Shown here: one piece after another, positions 34,122 through 43,051 of the stretch
Numbering within the stretch: the stretch's first letter is position 1
How the letters are laid out: each line of letters starts with the position of its first letter
Source: an uncultured Bacteroidales bacterium
GTDB lineage: Bacteria > Bacteroidota > Bacteroidia > Bacteroidales > UBA932
Assembly: GCA_900319405.1 (NCBI GenBank)
Contig: ONOH01000002.1
Coordinates: forward strand, 51,883-115,882
DNA length: 64,000 nt
Direction of reading: 5' to 3'
Notes under the pieces: model-generated
Databases searched by the model: none
The model's input: only the letters and a program-made list of their open reading frames with translations
What the model was told of the DNA's origin: nothing
Made by a program: the position numbers and the translations under genes

Positions 34122-37004
34122 CTACAGGGCTTTCAAGGCATCCTCCAGGCGACGATAGGCAATGTCGATGAAGTCCTTGGTTCCGGAGCCGTCGTTCACG
34201 TAGCCGATAACCATATCGGCAAAGTCGATGGCCTCGCGAAGCGGGGTATTCTTGTCCCGGATCTCCTTGGCCTGAACGGTGAGTTTGAGGAGGGCATCCA
34301 GGTCCTCCGGCTCGGCCAGGTTGCCGGGCCGCATGGAGTTGATGGCCGCATTCAGGGACGACGTAGCACGGGTAACGGCTTCCTGCACGGAAGACTCATC
34401 GGCCAGTACGGTCTCCGCGGCCTGCAGCTGCTCCTGCATACGGGCATAAGCGTTGGGGGCCCAGGGGGCGAACGGCGGAACCTTCTCTTCCAGGGCATTC
34501 CAGGCATTCTGGGCCTGCACACGCGAGCGGGCAATCTTGACGGCCTGCTCCAGATAGGTCTTGTCCACAGTACCGGGCCTGGCCGTTTCCTTGTTTCCGG
34601 TAAGTACATTCAAGCGCAGGTAGTGCGTGCTGTGTCCGGTCAGGTAATAGTCCGGATAGAAGGTCTTGTCTCCCAGGGTAAGGCTATAGACATTGCCGTC
34701 TGTTCCTTCACCGCCGGAGGTTCCTTTGAGCACAATGTCCTTGAGGTCTGCATCCAGGGTGAATTCCGCCTGCTCCCAGACCGTGATGTCCGGGGTGGCC
34801 ATCACCAGCGGACCATACATGATGGCTCCTTCCCACATAGGCTCGAACGGAGTACGGACCTCATTGACGCCCGTCGCGGCCAGATCCATCTTGTCCGGTC
34901 CAAAGTGGATGTGGGCGCCGAAGGGCATTTTCACCTCCACCTTGTCTCCGGCCTTCCAGTCACGCTCCGGAATTTCCACATAAGAGCAGGACTTGTAAGT
35001 CTTGGCAACGGACTTGCCGTTCAGCTTTATGCTGAAGCCCTTGGTGGCCCAGTAAGGCACGCGCAGTTTCATCGCAAAGCAACCGCCCTTTTCGATGCGG
35101 ATAACCGACGCTTCCGCCGGCCAGCTGCATTCCTGGACAAACTCCACATCCTTTGCAGCCCAGCGGACCTGCGTGGGCAGGTACAAAGCTACCCACAAAG
35201 TATTCTCGTTGGTAAAAAAAGCCGCCTCCTGGTATTTCACGTGGTTCTCGGATCCGGTACCGCCGCAGCAGGTGCTTTGGGGCGTTTCGCTGCCAAAAGG
35301 CTTGCTGGCATTCATTCCAACGGCGTACTGGTAACAAACCCCGTATTCTTCCGGATGCACGGAACCCACCAGCTGGTTGTAAAGCACACGCTCATAGTAA
35401 TCCATGTAACGGGCGTCGTCTGGACGGAAGGCATTGAGATCCTTGGTGAGCTTGGCCAGGTTGTAGGCACAGCAGGTTTCGTTGATATCCGGGTTGGGGA
35501 AAAGGTTTCCGCTGCGGTCGCTCATCACGCTGGTGTTCATGCTCATCATCTGGGAATAAGGCTGGCGGAACATCTCCCCGTTGCCCACGCCGCCCATGGC
35601 ATAGGCATAGCGTCCCTGAATCATCTCCCAGAAGTTGGAGGCAATGTTGTAGTAACGCGGGTCTCCGGCCACTTCGTACGATTTCAGGGCCCCTACAATC
35701 ATAGGGATGTGCTGATTGGCGTGACGGGTGCGGATATCATCGATATTGCGGGAAAGCGGCTCATAAAAAGCCGGGGAGTCAAAATAGGTGGCAGCTTCGG
35801 CCAGGCGCTCTTTCTCCAGGGTGTCCGACACCATATCGCTAAGGCGGGAGAGAGATTCCTGCATGCCTCCCACTTCTCCGGCGATGTACATATTCCACAT
35901 CTCGTAACGGTTGCCGGGACGTGCCTGACGCTCGGCCTTGGTGCCCCCGGCATTCACATAAGTGCGATAATGAAGGCGGTTCCACACCCACAGTCCCATA
36001 TCCTTGGCGATAAGGAGAGCCTTGGAAGCGATCTGCTCGTCGTCAATCTGGAGGGCAATGTCGATAAGGCCGGCCAATTGCTTGTGGATGGAATAATACG
36101 GGGCCCACACGCCACTGAAGTTGTTGTACGCTGTGTATTTTTCAATCAGGACCGGATGCTGGGCGGGGATGGCATTGATGTAGCCGTAGCCATAGCGGGT
36201 GCAGTCTTTCTTGTATTCCTTGAAGGCATCCCATGTGCCTTTCATCTTCACCAGCTCAGCCTCCGGGGCCAGATCCCTTGCCTCGCGGTAGCGGCCCAGT
36301 TTCTTGTCAAACACGAAGGTGAGCTCCTGGCAGGCGCGGAGTTCGTCCACCATACGGGAGATATTGGCCTTGAGAGCCTCCTTGTGCCCGGGGTCGTCGG
36401 TGCTGGCATAAGCGAAGGCCAGGGCGCTCATATAATGGCCGCTGCCGTGGCCCTTGAGCTTGGTTTCCGGGGAATCCCAGCCGTCGCTCTCCGTATAACC
36501 CTCCGTGGAAAGACCATAGGTATCCCGGTAGTTGTACAGCTGCTGGGTGATATCCAGGGACAGCAGATTACGGATATCCAGATCACGGTTTCCGGTGAGA
36601 CGGTTGTTGCCAATAAGCTTCACATCCCCCAGAGGTAGGGGCTGCGCCACCAGCGAGGGCGTTTCCCAGGCTCCCTCCACCACCTCCACGGCCGCCTCCA
36701 GCGGATAACCGTTCTCGGTGGTGTTGTCTCCTATGATATAGCCTTTCACCACATACGTGCTGCCCGCTGGAAGGGCGGCTTCCTCCTCCTCGGTTTCACG
36801 AAGGGAGTTTGTCCATTTAACCTGGCGCCATTCCCGGGTTCCGTCAGCATAAGTGACCTGGATTTGCCAGGGCAGGCGCGGCACCGTGCCCTGCGGTGTC
36901 CGGACCGAAATATCGGGCACTTCCTGGATGATTCTGGCTGTTTTGGAGGAGGTGCAGGCTGCTGTCAAAGCGGCAAGAAGTACAAGTTTGGCTATGAGTT
37001 TCAT
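34122..37004 (-). CDS. DUF1680-family beta-L-arabinofuranosidase lipoprotein (GH127/GH146-like)
   Basis: The start is set at MKLIAKLVLL, which opens a lipoprotein signal (TAAC); the frame extends upstream but that part overlaps the promoter. The protein has 960 residues: an N-terminal Ig-like domain (RLPWQIQVTYADGTREWRQV), then a DUF1680 (alpha/alpha)6 barrel with INETCCAYNLAKL and STCCGGTGSENH, which supply the Glu/Cys zinc site of this clan. A beta domain and a helical C-terminal repeat region follow. It is only distantly related to the GH127 at 17419, so a different beta-L-arabinofuranoside linkage is likely. Its promoter carries the shared operator. Confidence 0.85.
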   Translation of the reverse strand: MKLIAKLVLLAALTAACTSSKTARIIQEVPDISVRTPQGTVPRLPWQIQVTYADGTREWRQVKWTNSLRETEEEEAALPAGSTYVVKGYIIGDNTTENGYPLEAAVEVVEGAWETPSLVAQPLPLGDVKLIGNNRLTGNRDLDIRNLLSLDITQQLYNYRDTYGLSTEGYTESDGWDSPETKLKGHGSGHYMSALAFAYASTDDPGHKEALKANISRMVDELRACQELTFVFDKKLGRYREARDLAPEAELVKMKGTWDAFKEYKKDCTRYGYGYINAIPAQHPVLIEKYTAYNNFSGVWAPYYSIHKQLAGLIDIALQIDDEQIASKALLIAKDMGLWVWNRLHYRTYVNAGGTKAERQARPGNRYEMWNMYIAGEVGGMQESLSRLSDMVSDTLEKERLAEAATYFDSPAFYEPLSRNIDDIRTRHANQHIPMIVGALKSYEVAGDPRYYNIASNFWEMIQGRYAYAMGGVGNGEMFRQPYSQMMSMNTSVMSDRSGNLFPNPDINETCCAYNLAKLTKDLNAFRPDDARYMDYYERVLYNQLVGSVHPEEYGVCYQYAVGMNASKPFGSETPQSTCCGGTGSENHVKYQEAAFFTNENTLWVALYLPTQVRWAAKDVEFVQECSWPAEASVIRIEKGGCFAMKLRVPYWATKGFSIKLNGKSVAKTYKSCSYVEIPERDWKAGDKVEVKMPFGAHIHFGPDKMDLAATGVNEVRTPFEPMWEGAIMYGPLVMATPDITVWEQAEFTLDADLKDIVLKGTSGGEGTDGNVYSLTLGDKTFYPDYYLTGHSTHYLRLNVLTGNKETARPGTVDKTYLEQAVKIARSRVQAQNAWNALEEKVPPFAPWAPNAYARMQEQLQAAETVLADESSVQEAVTRATSSLNAAINSMRPGNLAEPEDLDALLKLTVQAKEIRDKNTPLREAIDFADMVIGYVNDGSGTKDFIDIAYRRLEDALKAL

Positions 37005-37026
37005 ACGCGTTGTAATGTAGTTGATA

Positions 37027-37034
37027 CAAAAATA
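37027..37034 (-). promoter_or_regulatory. -7 box of the GH146-like gene (TATTTTTG)
   Basis: It is an exact TAnnTTTG match on the minus strand, 22 bp upstream of the ATG at 37004, with no -33 TTTG. Confidence 0.65.
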
Positions 37035-37062
37035 GCAAAAAGCCAGTCCATCAACTTGAAAA

Positions 37063-37092
37063 TTTGTCCCGAATTCTGGTAAAATCCTCCAA
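37063..37092 (-). promoter_or_regulatory. Direct-repeat operator upstream of the GH146-like gene
   Basis: On the minus strand, TTGGAGGAT (37092-37084) is followed 21 bp later by CGGGACAAA (37071-37063), which ends 28 bp before the -7 box. The first half and its flank, TTGGA(G/C)GATTTTAC, match the GH127 operator closely; the second half is weaker. Confidence 0.55.
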
Positions 37093-37120
37093 TTCCGCTC
37101 TCTGGACGCGGGAAAAGGGA

Positions 37121-38029
37121 TTATCCGCCCACGCGGACGTTGAGTCCGGCAGCGGAAAGGAGGGAGACGCAACGGTCTGTAAACGCTGCAGATGGTGCGC
37201 TCAAAGACAGGCCGTCCGGATTGTACAAGGTGCCCAAGCGCTCGTGCTTGCCCTTGCCGATGTCATGGTAAGGCAACAGGTCCAGAACCTGCGGCGGATG
37301 ATCCAGCGAGAGGAGGAAGCGGGCTGTGGCCCGGATATTCTCCTCCGAAGCGTTCACCTCGCAGATAAGCGGGATGCGCACCCAGTACGGAATTCCCAGG
37401 ACGGCCACGCGACGTAGATTGGCCAGAATGGGTTCGTTGGGTACGCCAGTGTAGCGCTTGTGCAAAACCGTGTCCATTGTTTTGACATCCACCATAAACA
37501 ATTCGCATTCCCCGGCGACCGCCTCCACCGTTTCCGGAGAGGCAAAAAGAGTGGTGTCCACGGCCCGATGGAACCCGCGGCGGCCCAGTTCGCGGAGGAG
37601 GGACAGGGTGAATTCCGCTTGCATCAGCGGTTCTCCTCCGCTGAGGGTGACACCCCCGCCACTTCCTTCCATAACGGCCCGCTCGCGCTCCACCTGGTTC
37701 ATCAGTGCCTCCAGGGTCCACTCCTTCCCGCAGATTTCCATCGCAAGCGCCGGGCAGGCAGCGGCACAGGCACCGCAGAGCCTGCAGCGGTGTCCCGTTG
37801 GCCGGACGCCCTCCGGGGTGAGCTCCAGCGCCGCTTCCGGGCAAGCCTGTACGCAGCTTCCGCAGCCAATGCATTTGCCTTTTTTGTACAGGCGCTGGGG
37901 GGCCGGAGACCAGCTTTCCGGATTGTGACACCAGACACAGCGCAGGGGACAACCTTTTACAAACAGGGTGGTTCGGATGCCGGGTCCGTCGTGAATGGCA
38001 TAGCGTTTGATGTCAAAAATAAGAGCCAT
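37121..38029 (-). CDS. Glycyl-radical enzyme activating protein (radical SAM, PflA-like)
   Basis: The start is placed at MALIFDIKRY, about 302 residues. The radical-SAM cluster motif CPLRCVWC follows the family opening HDGPGIRTTLFVKGC. A two-cluster ferredoxin insert (CIGCGSCVQACPEA and CRLCGACAAACPA) places it in the activase subfamily with extra 4Fe-4S clusters. GGEPLMQ is the SAM-binding GGE motif. Such enzymes generate the glycyl radical on a partner such as pyruvate formate-lyase-like enzymes; no partner is in the window. Its start faces the sigma-factor gene only 22 bp away. Confidence 0.9.
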   Translation of the reverse strand: MALIFDIKRYAIHDGPGIRTTLFVKGCPLRCVWCHNPESWSPAPQRLYKKGKCIGCGSCVQACPEAALELTPEGVRPTGHRCRLCGACAAACPALAMEICGKEWTLEALMNQVERERAVMEGSGGGVTLSGGEPLMQAEFTLSLLRELGRRGFHRAVDTTLFASPETVEAVAGECELFMVDVKTMDTVLHKRYTGVPNEPILANLRRVAVLGIPYWVRIPLICEVNASEENIRATARFLLSLDHPPQVLDLLPYHDIGKGKHERLGTLYNPDGLSLSAPSAAFTDRCVSLLSAAGLNVRVGG

Positions 38030-38051
38030 GGTGCTAAGATACAAAGTTTTG

Positions 38052-38567
38052 ATGGAAAAGCTGGAACAAATCTTCAATAAAATCGTCCGCGAGTACAGCG
38101 AAAGGCTGTACTGGCACGTCCGCCGGATGGTGGGCAGCCACGAGGATGCTGACGATCTGGTCCAGGAAATTTTCCTCAAGATTTGGACAAACCTTCCCTC
38201 CTTCCGCGGGGAATCGCAGATGTACACCTGGATATGGCGCATCGCCACCAACGAAACCCTCAACCATCTCCGGAAGGAAAGGGTGAGGGCTGCCCTGCGC
38301 TTCCAGGCGGTGGACGAGCTGATGGAGCGCCGCATAGAGGCCGATCCCTACTTTAACGGCACGGCTGCCCAGCGGGAACTGGCCAAGGCCGTGGCCCGCC
38401 TCCCCGAAAAGCAGCGCCAGGTGTTCGTGATGCGCTGGTGGGACGAACTTTCGTACGAGGAGATATCGGCCATTACCGGAATCTCGGTCGGGGCCCTCAA
38501 AGCCTCTTATCACATCGCCCGGGAAAAAATCGAATTAAACCTTTCCTCCTCCGAGGTGTCAAAGTAA
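38052..38567 (+). CDS. ECF-type RNA polymerase sigma factor
   Basis: The start is placed at MEKLEQIFNK, about 171 residues. Region 2 is evident (HEDADDLVQEIFLKIW, then TWIWRIATNETLNHLRKER), and region 4 is evident (LPEKQRQVFVMRWWDELSYEEISAITGISVGALKASYHIAREKI in pieces). It is followed by a small single-span membrane protein and a Spy-like periplasmic protein, a common Bacteroidota envelope-stress arrangement. The upstream gap to the divergent activase gene is very short, so promoters must overlap coding sequence. Confidence 0.92.
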   Translation: MEKLEQIFNKIVREYSERLYWHVRRMVGSHEDADDLVQEIFLKIWTNLPSFRGESQMYTWIWRIATNETLNHLRKERVRAALRFQAVDELMERRIEADPYFNGTAAQRELAKAVARLPEKQRQVFVMRWWDELSYEEISAITGISVGALKASYHIAREKIELNLSSSEVSK

Positions 38568-38573
38568 ACAGTT

Positions 38574-38942
38574 ATGGCAAGAAACAACGACATATCCACC
38601 CCCGAAGCTTATTTCCAGCATCTGGAAGAGCGGCTCAAGGCCATTCCCGCCCGGGAAGTGAAGCCTACGGTGATCCAGCGCGTTTCGCCCTGGATAGCCT
38701 ACGCCGCCAGCCTGGCTGTTCTGGCTGCCGTGGGGAACTTTATCTTCGGCCGCGCTGCAGCAGTGGAAGAAGAGGCCGACTGGGATTACATCTCCTATCT
38801 GTCCCGCTCCCTGGATCCGGACGGGCAGATCGAGCTCGCGGAGACGGAAGACCTCTCGGAAGAGGATATCCGGAGTTTCCTCATTGCCGACAACATCAGT
38901 GTTGAACATTTAGAGAGCCTAAACAATGAAGAAGATTATTAG
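38574..38942 (+). CDS. Small single-span membrane protein, possible anti-sigma factor
   Basis: The 122-residue protein has a cytoplasmic N-terminal part (~45 residues), one membrane helix (WIAYAASLAVLAAVGNFIF) and an acidic periplasmic tail. It starts 6 bp after the sigma-factor stop, and its end overlaps the next gene by 17 bp. Position and topology fit a regulator of the sigma factor, but there is no recognisable zinc-binding anti-sigma motif, so the function is inferred from context only. Confidence 0.7.
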   Translation: MARNNDISTPEAYFQHLEERLKAIPAREVKPTVIQRVSPWIAYAASLAVLAAVGNFIFGRAAAVEEEADWDYISYLSRSLDPDGQIELAETEDLSEEDIRSFLIADNISVEHLESLNNEEDY

Positions 38943-39432
38943 CGTATTATTTGCCCTGGCGCTCGTCGGCTGCATAGCGGCCTTCGCCCAGAAAAAAGAA
39001 AACAGGGAAGCCTGGCGGGAGAGAATCCGTTCCGAACGCGTGGCGATGATTACCTCCGAGCTGGAACTCACCGAAGCCGAGGCCCAGGCCTTCTGGCCGG
39101 TTTACAACGAAGTGCAGGCCCAGCGCCGCGAAGCCTTCAAGGCATCGGCCGAGGCCCTCAAAGTCCTCAAGGACGGTGCGGAAGGCAAGGATGCCGCCGC
39201 CCTCCTGGACCAATACGAGGCGGCCATCCAGAAAAACAATGCCATAGAACTCCAGGCCATGAACCGTTACAGGAAGGTTCTGCCCGCGGAGAAGGTGGCC
39301 AGGCTTCTGGTGGCCGAGGAGAAATTCCGTCACCAGCAGATTGGCAAACTGGGCAAAGGGCAGGGCAGCCCGCGTTCTGAAGGAAGTCCCGGCCGCAGGA
39401 CCGGCGGAAAACCCGTTCCGGTAGAAGACTAA
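38926..39432 (+). CDS. Spy/CpxP-like periplasmic protein
   Basis: The 168-residue protein has a signal peptide ending AFAQ, then a long charged helical domain with the [18 protein letters not shown] segment typical of Bacteroidota Spy/CpxP-like proteins, and a low-complexity Gly/Arg/Pro tail. A periplasmic chaperone or stress-sensing role is expected. It overlaps the preceding gene by 17 bp and its stop overlaps the convergent ABC ATPase stop by 4 bp. Confidence 0.75.
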   Translation: MKKIISVLFALALVGCIAAFAQKKENREAWRERIRSERVAMITSELELTEAEAQAFWPVYNEVQAQRREAFKASAEALKVLKDGAEGKDAAALLDQYEAAIQKNNAIELQAMNRYRKVLPAEKVARLLVAEEKFRHQQIGKLGKGQGSPRSEGSPGRRTGGKPVPVED

Positions 39433-40082
39433 ATCCAAGCTCCGTCCTGCAGGGTGCAGGTGCGGTCACATAACTGAGCCAGACCGGCGTCGTGGGTAAC
39501 GATGACTATGGTCTGGTTCAATTGTTTACGGAGGTCAAAGAAGAGACGGTGAACCTCCTCCTTGGTGCGGGAGTCCAGGTTGCCGGTGGGCTCGTCGGCA
39601 AAGAGGATGGCGGGGCGGTTGATCAGGGAACGGGCGATGGCTACGCGCTGCTGCTCCCCGCCGGAGAGTTCCGAAGGTTTGTGGGAGACCCGCTCCTGCA
39701 GCCCCACCGTTTCCAGCAGCTCCAGGGCCCATGCGCGGGCTTTTTTGCTTTCTTCCCCGCCGATGAGGGCCGGAATCATCACATTTTCCAGCGCACTGAA
39801 TTCCGGCAGCAGGTGATGGGCCTGAAACACGAAGCCGATGCGCCGGTTCCGGAAGGCCGACAGGGCCTTTTCTCCCAGATGGACCACCTCGGTTCCGTCG
39901 ATGACGAGGCTGCCGCCGTCCGGGGAAAGAAGGGTGCCCAGGATTTGCAGGAGGGTGGATTTTCCGGCACCGGAGGCGCCCATAATGGCCACCACCTCCC
40001 CTTCCGCCGCAGTAAAATCCACGCCTTTCAGCACCTGCAGGGGGCCGAAGCTTTTAGCGATATTCCTTGCTTCCAGAATCAT
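39429..40082 (-). CDS. LolD/MacB-type ABC transporter ATP-binding protein
   Basis: The start is set at [13 protein letters not shown] (217 residues), the usual LolD length; the frame extends further upstream across the promoter. Walker A is GASGAGKST, the signature is LSGGEQQR, Walker B is [12 protein letters not shown], and the switch histidine is in VTHD. It resembles the ATPase of lipoprotein-releasing systems (LolD) and MacB-like exporters. The membrane partner is not adjacent. A TATCTTTG box lies 9 bp upstream of the start (40092-40099, minus). Confidence 0.85.
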   Translation of the reverse strand: MILEARNIAKSFGPLQVLKGVDFTAAEGEVVAIMGASGAGKSTLLQILGTLLSPDGGSLVIDGTEVVHLGEKALSAFRNRRIGFVFQAHHLLPEFSALENVMIPALIGGEESKKARAWALELLETVGLQERVSHKPSELSGGEQQRVAIARSLINRPAILFADEPTGNLDSRTKEEVHRLFFDLRKQLNQTIVIVTHDAGLAQLCDRTCTLQDGAWI

Positions 40083-40129
40083 CTCTATTTGCAAAGATAC
40101 AAATTTTAACTTATATTTACATGACAATT

Positions 40130-40203
40130 CGGGGTGTGGCGCAGTTGGCTAGCGCATCTGCTTTGGGAGCAGAGGGTCGTGTGTTCGAGTCACATCACCC
40201 CGA
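40130..40203 (+). tRNA. tRNA-Pro (anticodon TGG)
   Basis: The acceptor stem CGGGGTG/CACCCCG, D-arm GCGC..GCGC, the 7-nt anticodon loop TTTGGGA and the T-arm with TTCGAGT all fold as a cloverleaf. The anticodon TGG reads proline. A TATATTTA box precedes it at 40112-40119. xylB begins 16 bp after its 3' end. Confidence 0.95.
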
Positions 40204-40219
40204 CTGGAGTCATTAAAAT

Positions 40220-41686
40220 ATGTATCTGCTAGGTTACGATATCGGTAGTTCTTCCGTAAAGGGGTCTGTGGTAGATGCCCAGACGGGGAAAACAGTGGCT
40301 TTCGCCTCCCATCCCGACCACGAAGCCATCATCATTTCCAAAAAGGCCGGCTGGGCCGAGCAGGAACCCGCCATGTGGTGGGGAAACCTGAAGCTGGTCA
40401 CCCAAGACCTCCTCCGGCACGTAAAGGCCGAGGACATCGGCGCCATCGGCATCTCGTACCAGATGCACGGGCTGGTTTGCATCGACAGGGACCGCAAGGT
40501 GCTGCGTCCTTCCATCATCTGGTGCGATTCCCGCGCCGTTCCCTACGGCCGGAAGGCCCAGGAGGCCCTGGGAGAGGAGTGGTGCCTGGAGCATCTGTTG
40601 AATTCCCCCGGCAATTTTACCGCCGCCAAACTGGCCTGGGTAAAGGAAAACGAGCCGGAGCTGTACGGACGCATCTGGAAAATCATGCTCCCCGGAGACT
40701 ATATTGCGATGCGCCTGACCGATACCGTCTGCACCACGGTGAGCGGCCTTTCGGAAGGCATCTTCTGGGATTTCAAGGCCGGTCGGCCCTCGGCCCGGCT
40801 GCTGGAGTGTTTCGGCTTTGACGAAACGCTCCTTCCCGCCTGTGCACCCACGTTCGGCACGCAGGGTGTCCTGTCGCGCACGGCCGCGCTGGAGCTCGGG
40901 CTCAAGGACGGCACCCCGGTCACCTACCGCGCTGGAGACCAGCCCAACAACGCCCTCAGCCTCAATGTCTTCAATCCCGGAGAGATTGCTTCCACCGCCG
41001 GCACGTCCGGCGTGGTGTACGGGGTCATCGACCAGATCAACCACGACCCCCAGTCCCGCGTGAACAGCTTCGCGCACGTGAACCATACGGCCGAAGACCC
41101 CCGCCTGGGCGTGCTGCTATGCATCAACGGAACGGGCATCCTCAACTCCTGGCTTCGTCGGCACGTAGCTCTGTCCAACACCTCCTACATAGAGATGAAC
41201 GATATGGCCGAGACCGTTCCCATCGGCTCCGACGGCATCAGCATTCTCCCCTTCGGAAACGGAGCGGAGCGTCTGCTGGGAAACAGGGACCAGGGCTGCA
41301 GCATCCACGGGCTCAACTTCAACCTCCACGGCCGTCCGCAGCTCATGAGGGCCGCACAGGAGGGCATCGTGTTCTCCTTCCAGTACGGTATAGAGATTAT
41401 GGAACAGATGGGCCTCAAGGTGAACAAGATTCACGCCGGAAAGGCCAATATGTTCCTTTCCAAAGTGTTCCGGGACACGCTCGCCGGCGTTTCCGGGGCC
41501 ACCATAGAGCTGTTCGACACGGAGGGAAGCGCCGGTGCCGCCAAAGGAGCCGGTCTGGGCGCGGGCGTGTACAAGAGCCCCGCGGAAGCCTTCTCCACCC
41601 TGGAGCGTCTGGCCGTCATCGACCCGGACCACCAGGAAGAGTACCGTGCCGCCTACGAAAGATGGAAATCCTACCTGTCATCCTGA
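40220..41686 (+). CDS. xylB: Xylulokinase
   Basis: The 488-residue FGGY-family kinase phosphorylates D-xylulose to xylulose-5-phosphate. The N-terminal ATPase motif GYDIGSSSVKGSV, the WAEQEP substrate-region motif, SYQMHGLV, and the C-terminal glycine-rich EGSAGAAKGAGLGAG segment are present. Upstream is tRNA-Pro, with just 16 bp between; downstream, 36 bp away, is xylA. The pair converts xylose to the pentose phosphate pathway. Confidence 0.93.
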   Translation: MYLLGYDIGSSSVKGSVVDAQTGKTVAFASHPDHEAIIISKKAGWAEQEPAMWWGNLKLVTQDLLRHVKAEDIGAIGISYQMHGLVCIDRDRKVLRPSIIWCDSRAVPYGRKAQEALGEEWCLEHLLNSPGNFTAAKLAWVKENEPELYGRIWKIMLPGDYIAMRLTDTVCTTVSGLSEGIFWDFKAGRPSARLLECFGFDETLLPACAPTFGTQGVLSRTAALELGLKDGTPVTYRAGDQPNNALSLNVFNPGEIASTAGTSGVVYGVIDQINHDPQSRVNSFAHVNHTAEDPRLGVLLCINGTGILNSWLRRHVALSNTSYIEMNDMAETVPIGSDGISILPFGNGAERLLGNRDQGCSIHGLNFNLHGRPQLMRAAQEGIVFSFQYGIEIMEQMGLKVNKIHAGKANMFLSKVFRDTLAGVSGATIELFDTEGSAGAAKGAGLGAGVYKSPAEAFSTLERLAVIDPDHQEEYRAAYERWKSYLSS

Positions 41687-41722
41687 ACGAAGTGAAGAAA
41701 CTGTCCAAAAAACATTCTGAAT

Positions 41723-43042
41723 ATGGAAAAAGAATACTTCCCCCAAATCGGAAAAATAGCCTTTGAAGGCCCTGAAAGCAAGAATCCCCTGGCTTTCCAT
41801 TATTATGACGCCCAGCGCGTGGTGATGGGCAAGCCCATGAAGGACTGGCTCAAGTTTGCCATGGCCTGGTGGCATACCCTGGGCCAGGCGTCGGGAGACC
41901 CCTTCGGCGGCCAGACCCGTTCCTACGAATGGGACCGGGCTGACTGCCCCTACGCCCGCGCCCGCGCCAAGGCCGATGCCGGCTTCGAGCTGATGCAGAA
42001 ACTGGGCATCGAGTACTTCTGCTTCCACGACATCGACCTGGTGGAAGACTGCGATGACATTGCCGAGTACGAAGCCCGGATGAATGACATCACGGACTAT
42101 CTCCTGGAAAAGATGAAGGAGACCGGCATCAAGAACCTCTGGGGCACGGCCAATGTCTTCGGCCACAAGCGCTATATGAACGGTGCAGCCACCAATCCGC
42201 AGTTTGACATCGTGGCCCGTGCCGCTGTTCAGATCAAGAACGCTCTGGACGCCACCATCAAGTTGGGCGGCTCAAACTACGTTTTCTGGGGCGGGCGTGA
42301 AGGTTACTACACCCTCCTGAACACCCAGATGCAGCGGGAGAAGGACCACCTGGCAAAGATGCTCACCGCCGCCCGCGACTATGCCCGCGCCCAGGGCTTC
42401 AAAGGCACTTTCCTTATCGAGCCCAAGCCGATGGAGCCCACCAAGCACCAGTATGACGTGGATACGGAAACCGTCATCGGCTTCCTCCGTGCCAACGGGC
42501 TGGACAAGGACTTCAAGCTGAATATCGAGGTGAACCACGCCACCCTGGCCGGCCACACTTTCGAGCACGAACTGACCGTGGCCCGTGAAAACGGCCTCCT
42601 GGGCAGCATCGACGCCAACCGCGGAGACGCCCAGAACGGCTGGGATACGGACCAGTTCCCCATAGATCCCTACGAGCTCACCCAGGCCATGATGCAGATT
42701 CTCCTGAACGGTGGCTTCGGCAACGGCGGCACCAATTTCGATGCCAAGCTGCGCCGTTCCTCCACCGATCCCGAGGACATCTTCATTGCCCACATCAGTG
42801 CTATGGACGCGATGGCCCACGCACTCCTCAATGCCGCCGCCGTGTTGGAAGAGAGCCCGCTTCCCCAGATGGTGAAGGAGCGCTATTCCAGCTTTGACAG
42901 CGGCCTGGGCAAGAAGTTCGAGGAAGGGAAAGCCACGCTCGAGGATCTGTACGACTATGCCAGGGAAAACGCCTCCCCTGTGGCCGCCTCCGGCAAGCAG
43001 GAACTCTACGAGACCCTGCTCAACCTGTACGCTGTAAAATAG
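41723..43042 (+). CDS. xylA: Xylose isomerase
   Basis: The 439-residue class II xylose isomerase interconverts D-xylose and D-xylulose in the cytoplasm. The catalytic FCFHDIDLV histidine, the WGGREGY motif, metal-ligand glutamate in [15 protein letters not shown], and the [16 protein letters not shown] and DANRGD metal-binding stretches are visible. It is of the Bacteroidota type that also gave rise to anaerobic fungal enzymes. It ends 9 bp from the convergent rimM stop, with no obvious terminator. Confidence 0.96.
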   Translation: MEKEYFPQIGKIAFEGPESKNPLAFHYYDAQRVVMGKPMKDWLKFAMAWWHTLGQASGDPFGGQTRSYEWDRADCPYARARAKADAGFELMQKLGIEYFCFHDIDLVEDCDDIAEYEARMNDITDYLLEKMKETGIKNLWGTANVFGHKRYMNGAATNPQFDIVARAAVQIKNALDATIKLGGSNYVFWGGREGYYTLLNTQMQREKDHLAKMLTAARDYARAQGFKGTFLIEPKPMEPTKHQYDVDTETVIGFLRANGLDKDFKLNIEVNHATLAGHTFEHELTVARENGLLGSIDANRGDAQNGWDTDQFPIDPYELTQAMMQILLNGGFGNGGTNFDAKLRRSSTDPEDIFIAHISAMDAMAHALLNAAAVLEESPLPQMVKERYSSFDSGLGKKFEEGKATLEDLYDYARENASPVAASGKQELYETLLNLYAVK

Positions 43043-43051
43043 TTGGAAAAA

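Noticed and set aside
34122-37172. Upstream start at 37172 for the GH146-like gene
   Set aside because: It would put the operator and -7 box inside the coding region and hide the lipoprotein signal that begins at 37004.
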